Shown: positions 50,617 to 59,801, counted from the stretch's first letter. The stretch: 64,000 nt of DNA from Crystallibacter permensis (GCF_025960875.1 NZ_JAODLR010000023.1:1-64000), one strand, 5' to 3'. A program made the numbers and translations. The notes: a model not told the origin generated them from the letters alone.

Positions 50617-51984
50617 ATGACCAAGATTCAGAACCCCGAGGTGCAGGCCCGGCGCGCGGCCATCAGCAGCTTCGCCGGTGCCGTCATCGAGTGGTATGAC
50701 TTCCTGCTCTACGGCCTCGTCGCCGCCACAGTCTTCAACACCCAGTTCTTTCCGAACGTCTCGCCCGCCATTGGCGTGCTGGCCGCGTTCGCCACTTTCG
50801 GCGTCGGCTTCCTCTTCCGCCCGCTGGGCGGCCTGGTCTTCGGTCATTACGGCGACCGGATCGGCCGCAAACGTACCTTGGTGATCACCATGACAATCAT
50901 GGGTTTCGCCACGGCTGCCATCGGGTTGATCCCTAACTTCGAGACGATCGGCTGGCTGGCTCCGCTGGCACTGGTACTGCTGCGCGCCGTGCAGGGCTTC
51001 GCCGTCGGCGGTGAATGGGGCGGCGCCGCCCTGATGGCAGTGGAAAGCGCGCCGAAGGGCAAGAAGGCGCTCTACTCCAGCGGCGTCCAGATCGGCTTTT
51101 CCGTGGGCCTGATGCTCGCGACCGCTTTTGTCACCATCATGGGCAACGTTGCCGGCGACGAGTTCGTCGAGTGGGGCTGGCGCGTACCCTTCATTTCCAG
51201 CATCGTGCTGGTCGGCGTCGGTCTGATCATCCGGAGCAAGGTCGTGGAAACGTTCGAAGCTCCCGCAGAAGAAGTGCGTGCGGAAGGCAAGCACAAGCTG
51301 CCAATCGTCAACGCGATCAAAGAGAACCCCAAGGCCTTCTTCCAGATCATTGGCCTGCGCCTGATCGAGCTGTTCACCATGTACATCGTGACGACCTTTG
51401 CGCTGAGCTACTCGGTGAACACGCTGGGCATGGACAACAGCTTCATGCTCAACATCGGCCTGATCGTGGGCGCGATCGGTATGATCAGCATTCCCACCTT
51501 CGCGTATCTGTCCGATAGGTTCGGGCGCCGGAAGATCTACTTGGCCGCGAGCCTGATCGGTGTCCTGAGCTCCGTGCCGTTCTTCATCTTCCTGGAGGCC
51601 GGCTCCCTGGTCGGCGTCATTGTCTTCTCCATTCTGCTGGTCAACGTTGCCCACGACATGGCCGTCAGCGTCCAGCAGCCGCTGATCACCCAGATGTTCG
51701 GCGCGGAGCACCGCAACAGCGGGGCAGGCGTGGGCTACCAGGTGGCCAGTGCAATCGCCGGCGGATTCACCCCGTTCATCGCCGCAGCGCTGGTCGGCTT
51801 CGGCGGCGGCAGTTGGTACCTGGTGGCCGCCTACCTTGCCGCCGGCTGCCTCATCTCCGGCTTGGTGGCTTACTTCATGAAGTCTTCCGGCATGGAAGAC
51901 GCGCCGGACGCGGCAGATGAACCGGCAGCACTGGCCATCCCGGACGATGCGTCGGAACTGGCGGGCCGCGTCTCCCAGTCCTGA
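50617..51984 (+). CDS. MHS-family MFS transporter, second copy
   Basis: 455 residues with 12 TM segments. AGAVIEWYDFLLYGLVAATVF, RPLGGLVFGHYGDRIGRKRTL and RAVQGFAVGGEWGGAALMAVE are MHS-family signatures (ShiA, KgtP, ProP relatives), with the GGEWGG motif missing from the first copy's SAAGEQAG. Imports an organic acid by proton symport. It may serve the LacI operon next to it, or another aromatic acid. Preceded by a CRP/GlxR-like site and two IclR-type repeats. Confidence 0.9.
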   Translation: MTKIQNPEVQARRAAISSFAGAVIEWYDFLLYGLVAATVFNTQFFPNVSPAIGVLAAFATFGVGFLFRPLGGLVFGHYGDRIGRKRTLVITMTIMGFATAAIGLIPNFETIGWLAPLALVLLRAVQGFAVGGEWGGAALMAVESAPKGKKALYSSGVQIGFSVGLMLATAFVTIMGNVAGDEFVEWGWRVPFISSIVLVGVGLIIRSKVVETFEAPAEEVRAEGKHKLPIVNAIKENPKAFFQIIGLRLIELFTMYIVTTFALSYSVNTLGMDNSFMLNIGLIVGAIGMISIPTFAYLSDRFGRRKIYLAASLIGVLSSVPFFIFLEAGSLVGVIVFSILLVNVAHDMAVSVQQPLITQMFGAEHRNSGAGVGYQVASAIAGGFTPFIAAALVGFGGGSWYLVAAYLAAGCLISGLVAYFMKSSGMEDAPDAADEPAALAIPDDASELAGRVSQS

Positions 51985-52001
51985 TCCTTGCCACTGTCCT
52001 G

Positions 52002-52039
52002 CCGGATCGCTCCCGTTCACTGGAACGGGAGCGGTCCGG
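52002..52039. terminator. Bidirectional terminator
   Basis: Long hairpin, arms CCGGATCGCTCCCGTTC and its near-complement, between the convergent MHS transporter 2 and LLM oxidoreductase genes. Confidence 0.8.
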
Positions 52040-52040
52040 T

Positions 52041-53060
52041 TTAAGCGGGACTTCGGCTGTGCAGCCCCATCAGCTCCGCCAGTCTGGCGTCCGAGTCGGC
52101 GAGCGCGGCCGGATCGAAGGTGTTCCCGGTAACCATGAACTCGTTGGCGCCGGTGGCGTCGAGCAAGCGGGCGAGCTGCTCCGCGGCTTCCTCCTGAGTG
52201 CCGTAGATGGACGAGGCAAGGCTTTCGTCGATCAGCTTCTGCTGCCGCCCTGTCAGCTGGCGCTGGAGGACACTTTCCGCCGGTTCCAGCGGCGGAAACT
52301 CACCGCGGGTGCGGGACTGGGCCAGCGCCCAGGCCTCAGGCAGGAGGAGTTCGCGCGCCCGGGCAGCAGTCCCCGCCACGGCGACATTGGCCGAAACGAT
52401 GACATAAGGTTCCGGATACCACCGCGAGGGGCGGAAGTTCCGACGGTAGCGGGTCAAGGCAGCCGGCATGCCCGTCCGCCCGGTGTAGGCGGGGCCACCA
52501 ACAACGACGGCGAGCCCCGCCTTGGCTGCGATGTCGGCACCTTTGCCCGTGGCCAGTACGAAAGGCGGCGTAGCACCGCCGTCGTACGGTCGGGAGGTGA
52601 TGGTGGCTTCCCCGGTCAGGAAACCGAGTAACTCGGCCAGATCCGCCTCGAAGCGGTCCGCGCCGTCCTTGTCCTGCCGCAGCGCCTGCCGGACAGCCGG
52701 CGTGAATCCGACGGATCGCCCCACGCCGAGATCAATCCGGCCGGGAAAGAGCGCCTGCAGCGTCGCGACCTGTTCGGCGACCACCAGCGGCTGGTGGTTG
52801 GGCAGCATCACGCCGCCGGAGCCGACGCGGATCCGCTCCGTTTGAGCGGCAATAACCCCCATCAGGACGGTAGGTGCCGAACCGGCAATCCCCGGGACAC
52901 CATGGTGTTCGGCCACCCAGAACCGGTGGTAGCCCAGCTCCTCTGCCCGGCGCGCGCGGTTCGCCGTCGTCCTCAAGGCCTCTGCCTCGGTTCCTCCGGA
53001 GCGGGAGTTGGCACGGTCGAGAATGGAGACGGGGATCTTGGTTAGGGGCACACCAGTCAT
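52041..53060 (-). CDS. Luciferase-like (MsnO8-type) oxidoreductase
   Basis: 339 residues. IPVSILDRANSRSGGTEAEAL, YHRFWVAEHHGVPGIAGSAP, IRVGSGGVMLPNHQPLVVAEQ and RIDLGVGRSVGFTPA are typical of the LLM subgroup MsnO8. Flavin-dependent TIM barrel with unknown substrate, different in subgroup from the gene at 35619. Stand-alone gene. Confidence 0.87.
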   Translation of the reverse strand: MTGVPLTKIPVSILDRANSRSGGTEAEALRTTANRARRAEELGYHRFWVAEHHGVPGIAGSAPTVLMGVIAAQTERIRVGSGGVMLPNHQPLVVAEQVATLQALFPGRIDLGVGRSVGFTPAVRQALRQDKDGADRFEADLAELLGFLTGEATITSRPYDGGATPPFVLATGKGADIAAKAGLAVVVGGPAYTGRTGMPAALTRYRRNFRPSRWYPEPYVIVSANVAVAGTAARARELLLPEAWALAQSRTRGEFPPLEPAESVLQRQLTGRQQKLIDESLASSIYGTQEEAAEQLARLLDATGANEFMVTGNTFDPAALADSDARLAELMGLHSRSPA

Positions 53061-53149
53061 AACGGCCGGCAGCCTGTTCTATTCCGGCTGCTCTGCGTTG
53101 CCGCATTCTGCTGCTGCATCACCCTCATTCAGCCTGCTGTGACTCCGCC

Positions 53150-54307
53150 TCATTCAGCGGAGGGGCGGTCCGCGAGCGTGACGGTGAGCTGGCTGGCTTC
53201 ATTGCCCCGGCTGATCTCTACTTCCACCTTGTCCCCCGGTGCATGGCCGCGCAATGCCGCAAGCAGGTCCTCGGGCGTCTGGATCTCTTCGCCGCCCAGC
53301 CCCACAACCACGTCGCCAGGCTCCAGCCCGGCCTCCGCGGCCGGACCACCATCCACGACGGACAGCACCAGGGCGCCCTGCGTATCCGGCAGGCCAAGCT
53401 GCTCCGCGATCTGGGGCGTGATGGCCGCCGGTCCCAGCCCCATGAAGGCATGTTCGGCGCTGCCGTCTTCGCTCAGTTGTTCGGCAACCTCCATGGCAAT
53501 TGCCGCCGGAATGGCGAAGCCCAGCGCTACGGCCCCCGCCTGCGGCGGGATGTAGGCCTCACTGATGCCGATGACTTTGCCCTCGCTGTTGACCACGGCT
53601 CCGCCCGAGTTGCCCGGGCTGATCGGGGCATCGGTCTGGATCAGGTCCACCAGCGACTGGCTGTTGGAAGCCGAGCCGGGAATTTCCCGGTGCAGCCCTG
53701 AAATGATCCCCGCCGTCGCCGTGTTGGCGAAGCCGAGCGGACTGCCGATCACCACTGCCAGCTCCCCGACCCGGGGCAGTGACGGCTCGAATTCCGCAGC
53801 GGGCAGCCCGGTCCGCTCCACCTGGACCAGGGCCAGATCCGTCACGGGGTCGTCCGCCACCACGGTGCCGGCCTCGCGCTTGCCATCGGCAAAACCGACC
53901 TCAACTTCATCCACCCCGCGGACCACGTGTTCGTTCGTCAGAATCAGCCCGTCCGCACTGTAAATGACGCCGCTGCCCAGACCACCCCTCCCGGTAAAAA
54001 TAGTGACCACGGAAGGCTCCACACTGGCAACGATATCCGGTATGGAAACGCCTTCGCTGCTGCCCTGTTCGAGCGCCTGCCCTGCTGCCGGGGATGAAGC
54101 TGCACCCTCCGTCTGCGTGCCCGGCTCCTGATCCGTTGCCGTACAACCGGCCAGAAGCACGACGGCGGCAACCGCGGCTGCTGTGCAGGTCCGCCTTCGC
54201 TTGCGACTGCGGCTGCGGCCGCGTTGCGTGGCGCTGCCGGGCCCGCTGCCGCCGCTGGATGCAGGCACGACGGCGCGTAGTGGCTTTGTCTGGAAATGAA
54301 GCCGCAT
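53150..54307 (-). CDS. Membrane-anchored HtrA-like serine protease with PDZ domain
   Basis: 385 residues from ATG 54307 (AAGGAGAC upstream). A basic N-terminus, hydrophobic segment and lipobox LLAGC at about residue 58 suggest a lipoprotein. Trypsin-like domain with His in LTNEHVV, Asp in VTDLALVQ and Ser in SPGNSGGAVV, then one PDZ domain (PDTQGALVLSVVDGGPAAEAGLEPGDVVVGL in parts). S1C family extracytoplasmic quality-control protease. Frame extension to 54547 overlaps the divergent gene and is ignored. Confidence 0.93.
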   Translation of the reverse strand: MRLHFQTKPLRAVVPASSGGSGPGSATQRGRSRSRKRRRTCTAAAVAAVVLLAGCTATDQEPGTQTEGAASSPAAGQALEQGSSEGVSIPDIVASVEPSVVTIFTGRGGLGSGVIYSADGLILTNEHVVRGVDEVEVGFADGKREAGTVVADDPVTDLALVQVERTGLPAAEFEPSLPRVGELAVVIGSPLGFANTATAGIISGLHREIPGSASNSQSLVDLIQTDAPISPGNSGGAVVNSEGKVIGISEAYIPPQAGAVALGFAIPAAIAMEVAEQLSEDGSAEHAFMGLGPAAITPQIAEQLGLPDTQGALVLSVVDGGPAAEAGLEPGDVVVGLGGEEIQTPEDLLAALRGHAPGDKVEVEISRGNEASQLTVTLADRPSAE

Positions 54308-54510
54308 CAATGTCTCCTTCGCACTGTCACCAGCCAACGCCGTCGTCGTGGTGGCGTCAAGGCCCAGGCGGAGAATGGGCAAAACCTGCCCGTACCTTGG
54401 CCCGACCACGATTTCAGCGGCTGGCCGAGGCCCCGTCCAGTCGCTAGCGTTGGCAGGGAATGACTCGGTAGATGACCTGTCGTTCACAGCACGGACGAGC
54501 TGGAGGGTAC

Positions 54511-55218
54511 ATGGCGCAGCCACGCGACGATCTGGAAACAGCGGCACGCCTGGACCGCGCCGAGGTGTTGGCTGCCCGGCTCGACCGGCCGATGGGCGTC
54601 CTGGGTCTGCTGTTTGTGTTCGTCGTCCTCGGCCAGATGCTGGCCACCCGGCCCGGGCTGCTGACGTTCCTGTCGGTTCTTGGCTGGCTGTTCTGGGGCA
54701 TCTTCGTCGCGGAATTCCTGCTGCGCGCCTACATAGCCAGGTTCCACCGCCGGTTCTGGAAGCGCAACTGGTGGCAGATCATTTTCCTGTTGGTGCCCTT
54801 CCTGCGCTTTTTCCGTGCATTGCAGGCGCTCCGGGTGTTCCGGACGGCACGTCTGGCCAGATTCGGCAGTGTCCTCTCCGCCGGTATCCGCGGCGGGCGT
54901 TCAGCCGGCAGGCTGCTTTCGGGCCGGATCGGTTGGCTCGCAGCAGTCACGGCCATGGTCATTATGGTCGCCAGCCAACTGCTCTATGTATCCGGCTCCT
55001 ATCAGCGGTACGGCGATGCCTTGCATGAAGCCGCCATGTCGACCATTACCGGCAGTGAACTGACTGCTGCGGGCGGCTTCGTGCGGCTGCTGGAAGTGCT
55101 GCTGGCGGTCTATTCCGTCGCAGTTTTCGCGACCTTGGCAGGCGCCGTCGGCGCGTTCTTCCTCCGTGGCAGCGGCCCTGGAGAGCCCGTGCTGCCTCGC
55201 GGCGAGGACGGCTCCTAG
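54511..55218 (+). CDS. Ion-channel-like membrane protein lacking a K+ filter
   Basis: 235 residues from ATG 54511 behind TGGAGG. Helices at about 27-45, 52-70, 80-95 (with the arginine-spaced FLRFFRALQALRVFRTARLAR like a voltage-sensor S4 or linker), 140-160 and 195-220. The pore-loop position reads HEAAMSTITGSELTAAGGFVRLLE where potassium channels have TxxTVGYGD; the filter is absent. It may be an inactive or differently selective channel relative. Divergent from the protease gene. Confidence 0.75.
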   Translation: MAQPRDDLETAARLDRAEVLAARLDRPMGVLGLLFVFVVLGQMLATRPGLLTFLSVLGWLFWGIFVAEFLLRAYIARFHRRFWKRNWWQIIFLLVPFLRFFRALQALRVFRTARLARFGSVLSAGIRGGRSAGRLLSGRIGWLAAVTAMVIMVASQLLYVSGSYQRYGDALHEAAMSTITGSELTAAGGFVRLLEVLLAVYSVAVFATLAGAVGAFFLRGSGPGEPVLPRGEDGS

Positions 55219-55295
55219 ACCGGAACACCCGCCCGTAGGATGGAAACTAGACGGCCGGACACCGGTATTTGGCATGATGAGCGGCGGGAGAAAGT

Positions 55296-55796
55296 ATGAG
55301 CACTGATGTGGACACGGATGCCTTTGTCTCAGGGCTCGATTATCCGATGTATATCGTCACGGCGGCTTCGACCGAAGGCGGCGATACGTCGCTGTCCGGT
55401 TGCCTGGTCGGATTTGCCACCCAGTGCAGCATCAGCCCCGTCAGGTTCATGGTGTGCATTTCAAAGCAGAACCGCACCTACCGTGTGGCCCGGAACGCCA
55501 ACGTGCTCGGCGTTCATGTTCCAGGTTCCGGCCAACGGGAGCTCGCTGCCCTGTTCGGAGAAAATACCGGCGACGAGGTGGACAAGTTCGGCTCCTGCAA
55601 TTGGCGGGAGGGAGCAGGCGGCGTTCCCGTCCTGACCGACTGTCCCCGCCGAATGATCGCGGACGTCCTGGACCGGTTTGATCTGGGCGACCATGTGGGC
55701 TTCCTGCTGGCCCCTTCCCAGATAGAGGCTGATCCGGGAACAGAGCCCTTGCAGTTCTCCCAGGTGCTGGATCTGGACGCCGGGCATTCGGCCTGA
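55296..55796 (+). CDS. Flavin reductase-like domain protein
   Basis: 166 residues. MYIVTAASTEGGDTSLSGCLVGFATQCSISPVRFMVCISKQNRTYRVAR (in parts) is the FMN-binding split-barrel of flavin reductase-like proteins, with the NRTYR motif. Probably an FMN-dependent NAD(P)H oxidoreductase supplying reduced flavin; the two luciferase-like enzymes in the window are possible but unproven clients. ATG follows GGAGAAAG. Confidence 0.88.
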   Translation: MSTDVDTDAFVSGLDYPMYIVTAASTEGGDTSLSGCLVGFATQCSISPVRFMVCISKQNRTYRVARNANVLGVHVPGSGQRELAALFGENTGDEVDKFGSCNWREGAGGVPVLTDCPRRMIADVLDRFDLGDHVGFLLAPSQIEADPGTEPLQFSQVLDLDAGHSA

Positions 55797-55865
55797 GCTT
55801 CCCTGATACCGGACGCGCCGACGCAGAGACCAAATACTGTCAGTAGCGGGACGTAAATTGGGAGC

Positions 55866-56195
55866 ATGAGCACGAACAACACACCCAGCACCGGATCACT
55901 GCAACGCGGCAGCGCAACCATAGCCGCCCAGCATCCTCAGCGGGGCCGGCGTTACAGCATCGAAGAGCTTGAAGCCCTGGCGCATGAGGGGAACGCCTGG
56001 GCCATGGGCAAAGTAGACGAATGGGAACAGCGGTTCGCCAACGACTATGCCGGAGACCTCTCGGACACGTGTCCGGATGAAGATTGCGAGCACTTCGGAG
56101 AATCGGTCAACGTCCTCTATGGCGAGCGCGGCACGGTCCTTGAGGTGGACCACGGCACCTGGAGCCATTACCCGGCGATAGCCAAGGCTTCCTGA
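55866..56195 (+). CDS. Hypothetical 109-residue protein
   Basis: Not recognised. The N-terminus is Ser/Thr/Asn-rich; RYSIEELEALAHEGNAWAMGKVDEWEQRFANDYAG is helical; then a CPDEDCEHFG stretch with two Cys and a His, and YGERGTVLEVDHGTWSHYP. The Cys/Cys/His group could bind a metal. ATG has GGGAG upstream and codon use is GC-typical, so it looks real. No signal or TM segment. Confidence 0.65.
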   Translation: MSTNNTPSTGSLQRGSATIAAQHPQRGRRYSIEELEALAHEGNAWAMGKVDEWEQRFANDYAGDLSDTCPDEDCEHFGESVNVLYGERGTVLEVDHGTWSHYPAIAKAS

Positions 56196-56263
56196 CCAGA
56201 CGGACACCAGGTCCCGCGGGAGCGGGGCCTTAGGCCGGCGGCCCAGTGCCGCGGCCACTGCAG

Positions 56264-56407
56264 TCAGGGTGTTGCGTCGCCCGTTCCCTCCGAAGCCGGG
56301 GGCAACGTGTCCTCCAGGTCCTCGTCGATCTCGGACCCGGGTTCAATGACGACGCCGTCTTCGCGCTGGTCAATCTCGGGATCCAGTTCCGGTTTATCTT
56401 CGCTCAC
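56264..56407 (-). CDS. Small acidic 47-residue protein
   Basis: GTG start at 56407 six bases after a perfect AAGGAGG ribosome site; TGA at 56264-56266. The product begins VSEDKPELDPEIDQREDG and is rich in Glu and Asp (about a third of residues) with no hydrophobic core, so it is probably disordered. Third-position GC is high. Function unknown. It stands alone between the hypothetical gene and the CAP protein gene, convergent with the former. Confidence 0.65.
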   Translation of the reverse strand: MSEDKPELDPEIDQREDGVVIEPGSEIDEDLEDTLPPASEGTGDATP

Positions 56408-56500
56408 AATCCGCCTCCTTGACCCCCTCCGCCCACTATAAGCCGGACCCGCTGATCTTCAGGGCGAAACCGTGAAACCCTGAACAGATCAAACCCTCTG

Positions 56501-57781
56501 CTAGCTCCCCAGCATGAGTGTGTCCCAGCCGCCTTGGCCGATGGTGCTGCGCCGGTTGACCTGGTTCGGCGAGACCGGGTAATGATGCAGGTTCCCGTAC
56601 CTATCCCGCGCCAGAATGCCCGGCCTGCTATTCCCCAGATGATTGTTCATGGAAGACAGATGGTGCATGGTGTTCCAGCCGGACGCGCCGATGATCCTGC
56701 GGTATTCGGAAACGAACCGTGCGTTGCCGTGGGTGCGGTACAGCTTCAGCTGGCCTTGCGGGGTCTTGGCGACCAGGTCCATCCTGCCGTCGTAGTCGAA
56801 GTCCAGCGCGAATATTTCCAGGTTCGCCCAGCCCGAGGCGCCGATCTGCAAGCGGGAGCCGTGCCGTTCACCGTAAGGATTGTTGTAGTAATAGAGCCTG
56901 CCGTTCGACTCGTTCTTGGCAACCATTCCCGGGTATACGTCCCCCTGTTTCCAATCGGTCACCGTAATGTCGTAGTTGGCCCAGCCGGAGCTGCCCACGG
57001 TACGGGCCGCTGCCAGACCTCCTCGCGCCAGCCCGTAATGCACGGTCAGTTTCCCTGAGCTCCATCTGGCTATAACGTCCTGAATACCGTCAGCGTTCCA
57101 GTCGGCAACTTCAACTTCAAGCACGCCCTTGAACCCGGAGGCGATGTAGCTGCGCTTCCACAGGTCGCCGCCGAAGGCGGTGGGATAGTTGTACAGGTTT
57201 CCGGCGGAATCGACGGCGGCGACGTCGCCGTCTTTGAAGGACGCCATGTCAATGCCCGGGTGCGGCGGCAGTTCCGCACGTGTGCCGGGATAGCCGGCGA
57301 TATTGGCAACGACGACGTACATGCCGTACCAGCCGGACTTGGTCGTCTTCATATAGCCGATGCCGATGTCCGTGGCGCTTGGGCTCAACATGCCTGCCTT
57401 GTGCGCGGGAGAGTTCATCCACCAGTCCACAATCTGCTGGGCGTTGTTGTTGATGCCGATGATTTCCGTGTACCAGTCGTAACCGTCGGGGAGGTGCTGG
57501 CTTCCGTAGCCGGGACGGTGGATCGTCGAGAGGCTGTACTTGTCCCTGTTGATGCGGTTGTTCTGCTCTTCCGCCCATTGCTGGGAGACGTTGCCGACGC
57601 TCTGGTTCCAGACCACCGGTGACAGTCCATGGCCGGCCCGTTCCTCGTTGATCAGGCGCAACACCTCTTTGACGAAGGGGTCGCTGGCCGACCGGGTCAC
57701 TGCGGACGCAGGCCCCATCCCGGACAGGAGCATCATCAGCAGCACAGCCAAGGCAATGAATGGTTTAACAGTTTTTTGCAC
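56501..57781 (-). CDS. Secreted CAP-domain protein with FG-GAP-like repeats
   Basis: 426 residues. Signal peptide (hydrophobic 7-20, GMGPASA cleavage). Residues about 33-165 form a CAP/SCP domain (FVKEVLRLINEERAGHGLSPV, VDWWMNSPAHKAGML, IGIGYMKTTKSGWYGMYVV). About 180-426 are repeated beta-propeller-like units (EVADWNADGIQDVIARW, FALDFDYDGRMDLVAKT; GASGW recurs), with DxDxDG-type calcium loops as in FG-GAP/VCBS repeats. Extracellular; adhesion or carbohydrate binding is a guess. Confidence 0.88.
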   Translation of the reverse strand: MQKTVKPFIALAVLLMMLLSGMGPASAVTRSASDPFVKEVLRLINEERAGHGLSPVVWNQSVGNVSQQWAEEQNNRINRDKYSLSTIHRPGYGSQHLPDGYDWYTEIIGINNNAQQIVDWWMNSPAHKAGMLSPSATDIGIGYMKTTKSGWYGMYVVVANIAGYPGTRAELPPHPGIDMASFKDGDVAAVDSAGNLYNYPTAFGGDLWKRSYIASGFKGVLEVEVADWNADGIQDVIARWSSGKLTVHYGLARGGLAAARTVGSSGWANYDITVTDWKQGDVYPGMVAKNESNGRLYYYNNPYGERHGSRLQIGASGWANLEIFALDFDYDGRMDLVAKTPQGQLKLYRTHGNARFVSEYRRIIGASGWNTMHHLSSMNNHLGNSRPGILARDRYGNLHHYPVSPNQVNRRSTIGQGGWDTLMLGS

Positions 57782-57856
57782 AAGTAGAAGCTTAGATGCT
57801 TACCTCCCCTGATGGAACGTTTTTTGAAAATCCTTTAACCATATTTCTTCCCTCGG

Positions 57857-58336
57857 TCAAGGATGACGCTCCGGCGTGTCCGCTTTTAGTCCCGAAATTC
57901 GGTCCAGAAGTAAGACGGCCACGGCCGCCAACATTGCCGCGGCGAAGAAGACAGGCGCGGCCGAGGGCAGTTCCGTCCAGGACGGAACCCCGCCGCCCAG
58001 CACTGTCATCATCAAAATGAACGCGAAAGCAGCACCCAGCAGTGCTCCGGCTCCGGCAACCGCCGCCCTGAGCCACAGCCTGCCCTGCAACCGGCGCCCG
58101 CTGATGAGAAGAGCCGTGATTGATACGATGCTGGCCGTGATCCCTATGAAAGCCCCGGCAATGGCGCCGAGCATCAGGGCAAACTGCCCCATGTCCACGC
58201 CACCGGCGCGACCCGTTGCCGGTGCATTGGCGAACGCAAACAAGGCTGTGGGCACGAACCCGTAGAACGCACCGACGATGGCGCCGACGACTGTCCCGCC
58301 GATGACCAGAATGACGCCGACCGGCACAGATTTCAT
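57857..58336 (-). CDS. Four-helix membrane protein of unknown function
   Basis: 159 residues, ATG 58336 with AGGAGC upstream. Four hydrophobic helices (about 6-32, 50-77, 86-112, 124-144) rich in Gly/Ala; both ends short. No family recognised. Two ORFs on the other strand and frame lack ribosome sites. Downstream it runs towards the CAP gene, but in its own unit. Confidence 0.65.
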   Translation of the reverse strand: MKSVPVGVILVIGGTVVGAIVGAFYGFVPTALFAFANAPATGRAGGVDMGQFALMLGAIAGAFIGITASIVSITALLISGRRLQGRLWLRAAVAGAGALLGAAFAFILMMTVLGGGVPSWTELPSAAPVFFAAAMLAAVAVLLLDRISGLKADTPERHP

Positions 58337-58499
58337 GGGCCTGCTCCTGCTCCCCCACTTGCCCCGGGATCCACTCTCCCGGGCACTGCAGGACGGTGCG
58401 CGTCCATCATCGTTTCATTCTTCCCCTCGATGGGCCTCCGGGGAAGCCGCATCGGCCGCATCGCATGGAGACCATCAGGACGTCCGCACAGCAGGGACT

Positions 58500-58552
58500 G
58501 CCAAAAACGAAAAGAGGCTTCGCTTCCTAACCTTCAGGAACCGAAGCCTCTC
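58500..58552 (-). terminator. Terminator of tRNA-Thr
   Basis: Hairpin with arms AGAGGCTTCG / complement (58513-58522 and 58542-58551), followed on the minus strand by CTTTTCGTTTTTGG: a good intrinsic terminator just past the tRNA 3' end. Confidence 0.85.
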
Positions 58553-58556
58553 GTGC

Positions 58557-58633
58557 TGGAGCCCCCTGCCGGATTCGAACCGGCGACCCCCTGTTTACAA
58601 GACAGGTGCTCTGGCCAACTGAGCTAAGGAGGC
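58557..58633 (-). tRNA. tRNA-Thr (anticodon UGU), CCA encoded
   Basis: Minus strand: acceptor GCCTCCT pairs with AGGGGGC, D-loop AGCTCAGTTGGCCAGAGC, anticodon stem CCTGT/ACAGG with loop CTTGTAA (anticodon TGT), T-arm GCCGGTTCGAATCCGGC, discriminator T and an encoded CCA (58557-58559). Reads ACA threonine codons. Confidence 0.97.
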
Positions 58634-58747
58634 GCGCTGGCTTCACAGCCAACTGTGCTGGAAATTCCAGCTAGATAAGGTTAGCCCAGTTGGGCGCTCC
58701 GCGCGAAACGCAAAGCATCCAACCGGGCGTCCCCCTCGGAATGTGAA

Positions 58748-59605
58748 CTAGGAGCGGGCGTCGATGATCGGCTGGGCGAACTCAACGAAGTCGCCGGTGT
58801 TATCCCAGACCTGGCCGTCGACGTAAACAGCAGGTGTTCCGCCGACGCCATCAGCGCGGGCCAGGGCATCGGCGTAAGCGGCGTAGGGGCGGTAGGTCCC
58901 GTCCTGGATACAGCTTTCTGCACCTTCGGCGCCGGCCTCGGCAGCAGTGGCCGCGAGCTCATCGCTGGAGAGACCGGTGGGTACCTGCTTTTCGAAGAGC
59001 AGTTCCATGAAGGAGAGGTAGTTCTCCGGCGAAGACTCGGCCACGCAAGCCAGGGCGTTGGCGCCGCGGGACGAGTAGTTCCCGGTAGCCGGCTGGTCGA
59101 GAAACGCCACAGCGCGGTATTCAACCGTGGCGTCGCCGTTGTCCAGCCATTCCTTCAGCTGATCGCTGTAGGTCGCTTCGAACGTGGCGCAGTGACTGCA
59201 GGCGGCATCCACGTAAATCACGATCTGAGCCGGCTCACCCGCGGGGGCCTCGGCGATGCCGCTGGGCACGGCCGGCGGCTCCGCCTCGGCGTCGATACTG
59301 TTCACGTCCACAGTGGTCTGGGTGGTCGGCTCCAGTTCGGTGCTGGACGTCAGCGTGATGCCGCCGTATTCGTTGCCGTTAGCCGGAGTGGGACCGGCAT
59401 CCGGGAAGTCCCCGCGCTGGTTGGTGGCCACGATGATGGCAACAATGGCGACGATCGCGACAACAGCTCCGATAACACCCCAGCGGACCAGCAGCGAATT
59501 GCGCTTTTCCTTGCGTTGCTGCGTTTCACGCATTTGACGGGCCTTTTCACGCGCCTCGGCGGTACGCTCGGCCTTGCTGGGCCTGGGGGTGTTCTGGGAT
59601 GCCAT
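58748..59605 (-). CDS. Membrane-anchored DsbA-like thioredoxin-fold protein
   Basis: 285 residues. Basic helical cytoplasmic N-terminus (1-36, many Lys/Arg/Glu), one TM helix (about 40-62), a spacer, then a DsbA/thioredoxin_4 domain with the active site ACSHC (CSHC) and cis-proline region GVGGTPAVYVDG. Acts outside the membrane in disulfide formation or exchange. Further Cys pair (ACVAES and ESCIQD) may form a structural bond. Downstream of tRNA-Thr's 5' end; otherwise monocistronic. Confidence 0.9.
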   Translation of the reverse strand: MASQNTPRPSKAERTAEAREKARQMRETQQRKEKRNSLLVRWGVIGAVVAIVAIVAIIVATNQRGDFPDAGPTPANGNEYGGITLTSSTELEPTTQTTVDVNSIDAEAEPPAVPSGIAEAPAGEPAQIVIYVDAACSHCATFEATYSDQLKEWLDNGDATVEYRAVAFLDQPATGNYSSRGANALACVAESSPENYLSFMELLFEKQVPTGLSSDELAATAAEAGAEGAESCIQDGTYRPYAAYADALARADGVGGTPAVYVDGQVWDNTGDFVEFAQPIIDARS

Positions 59606-59801
59606 ATGTCCTCAAGTCTTTCGGCTTTGCTGGCGGCCACGTCCGGCCGTCCGAACAAAAGCTTAGTTGAAACTACAATATTCGCGGTGCTCTCGTGGTG
59701 CAGCTCACCGCACTTACATTCATTATTAACGCACCGGGACTGCCGGATGGTTCCTGTCTTATAGAGTCAATATCAGGATTCACTACGGTCAGGAGAGTCA
59801 C

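Noticed and set aside
58557-58633. tRNA-Thr as an integration site of a mobile element
   Set aside because: No integrase nearby and no second copy of the tRNA 3' end found in the window.
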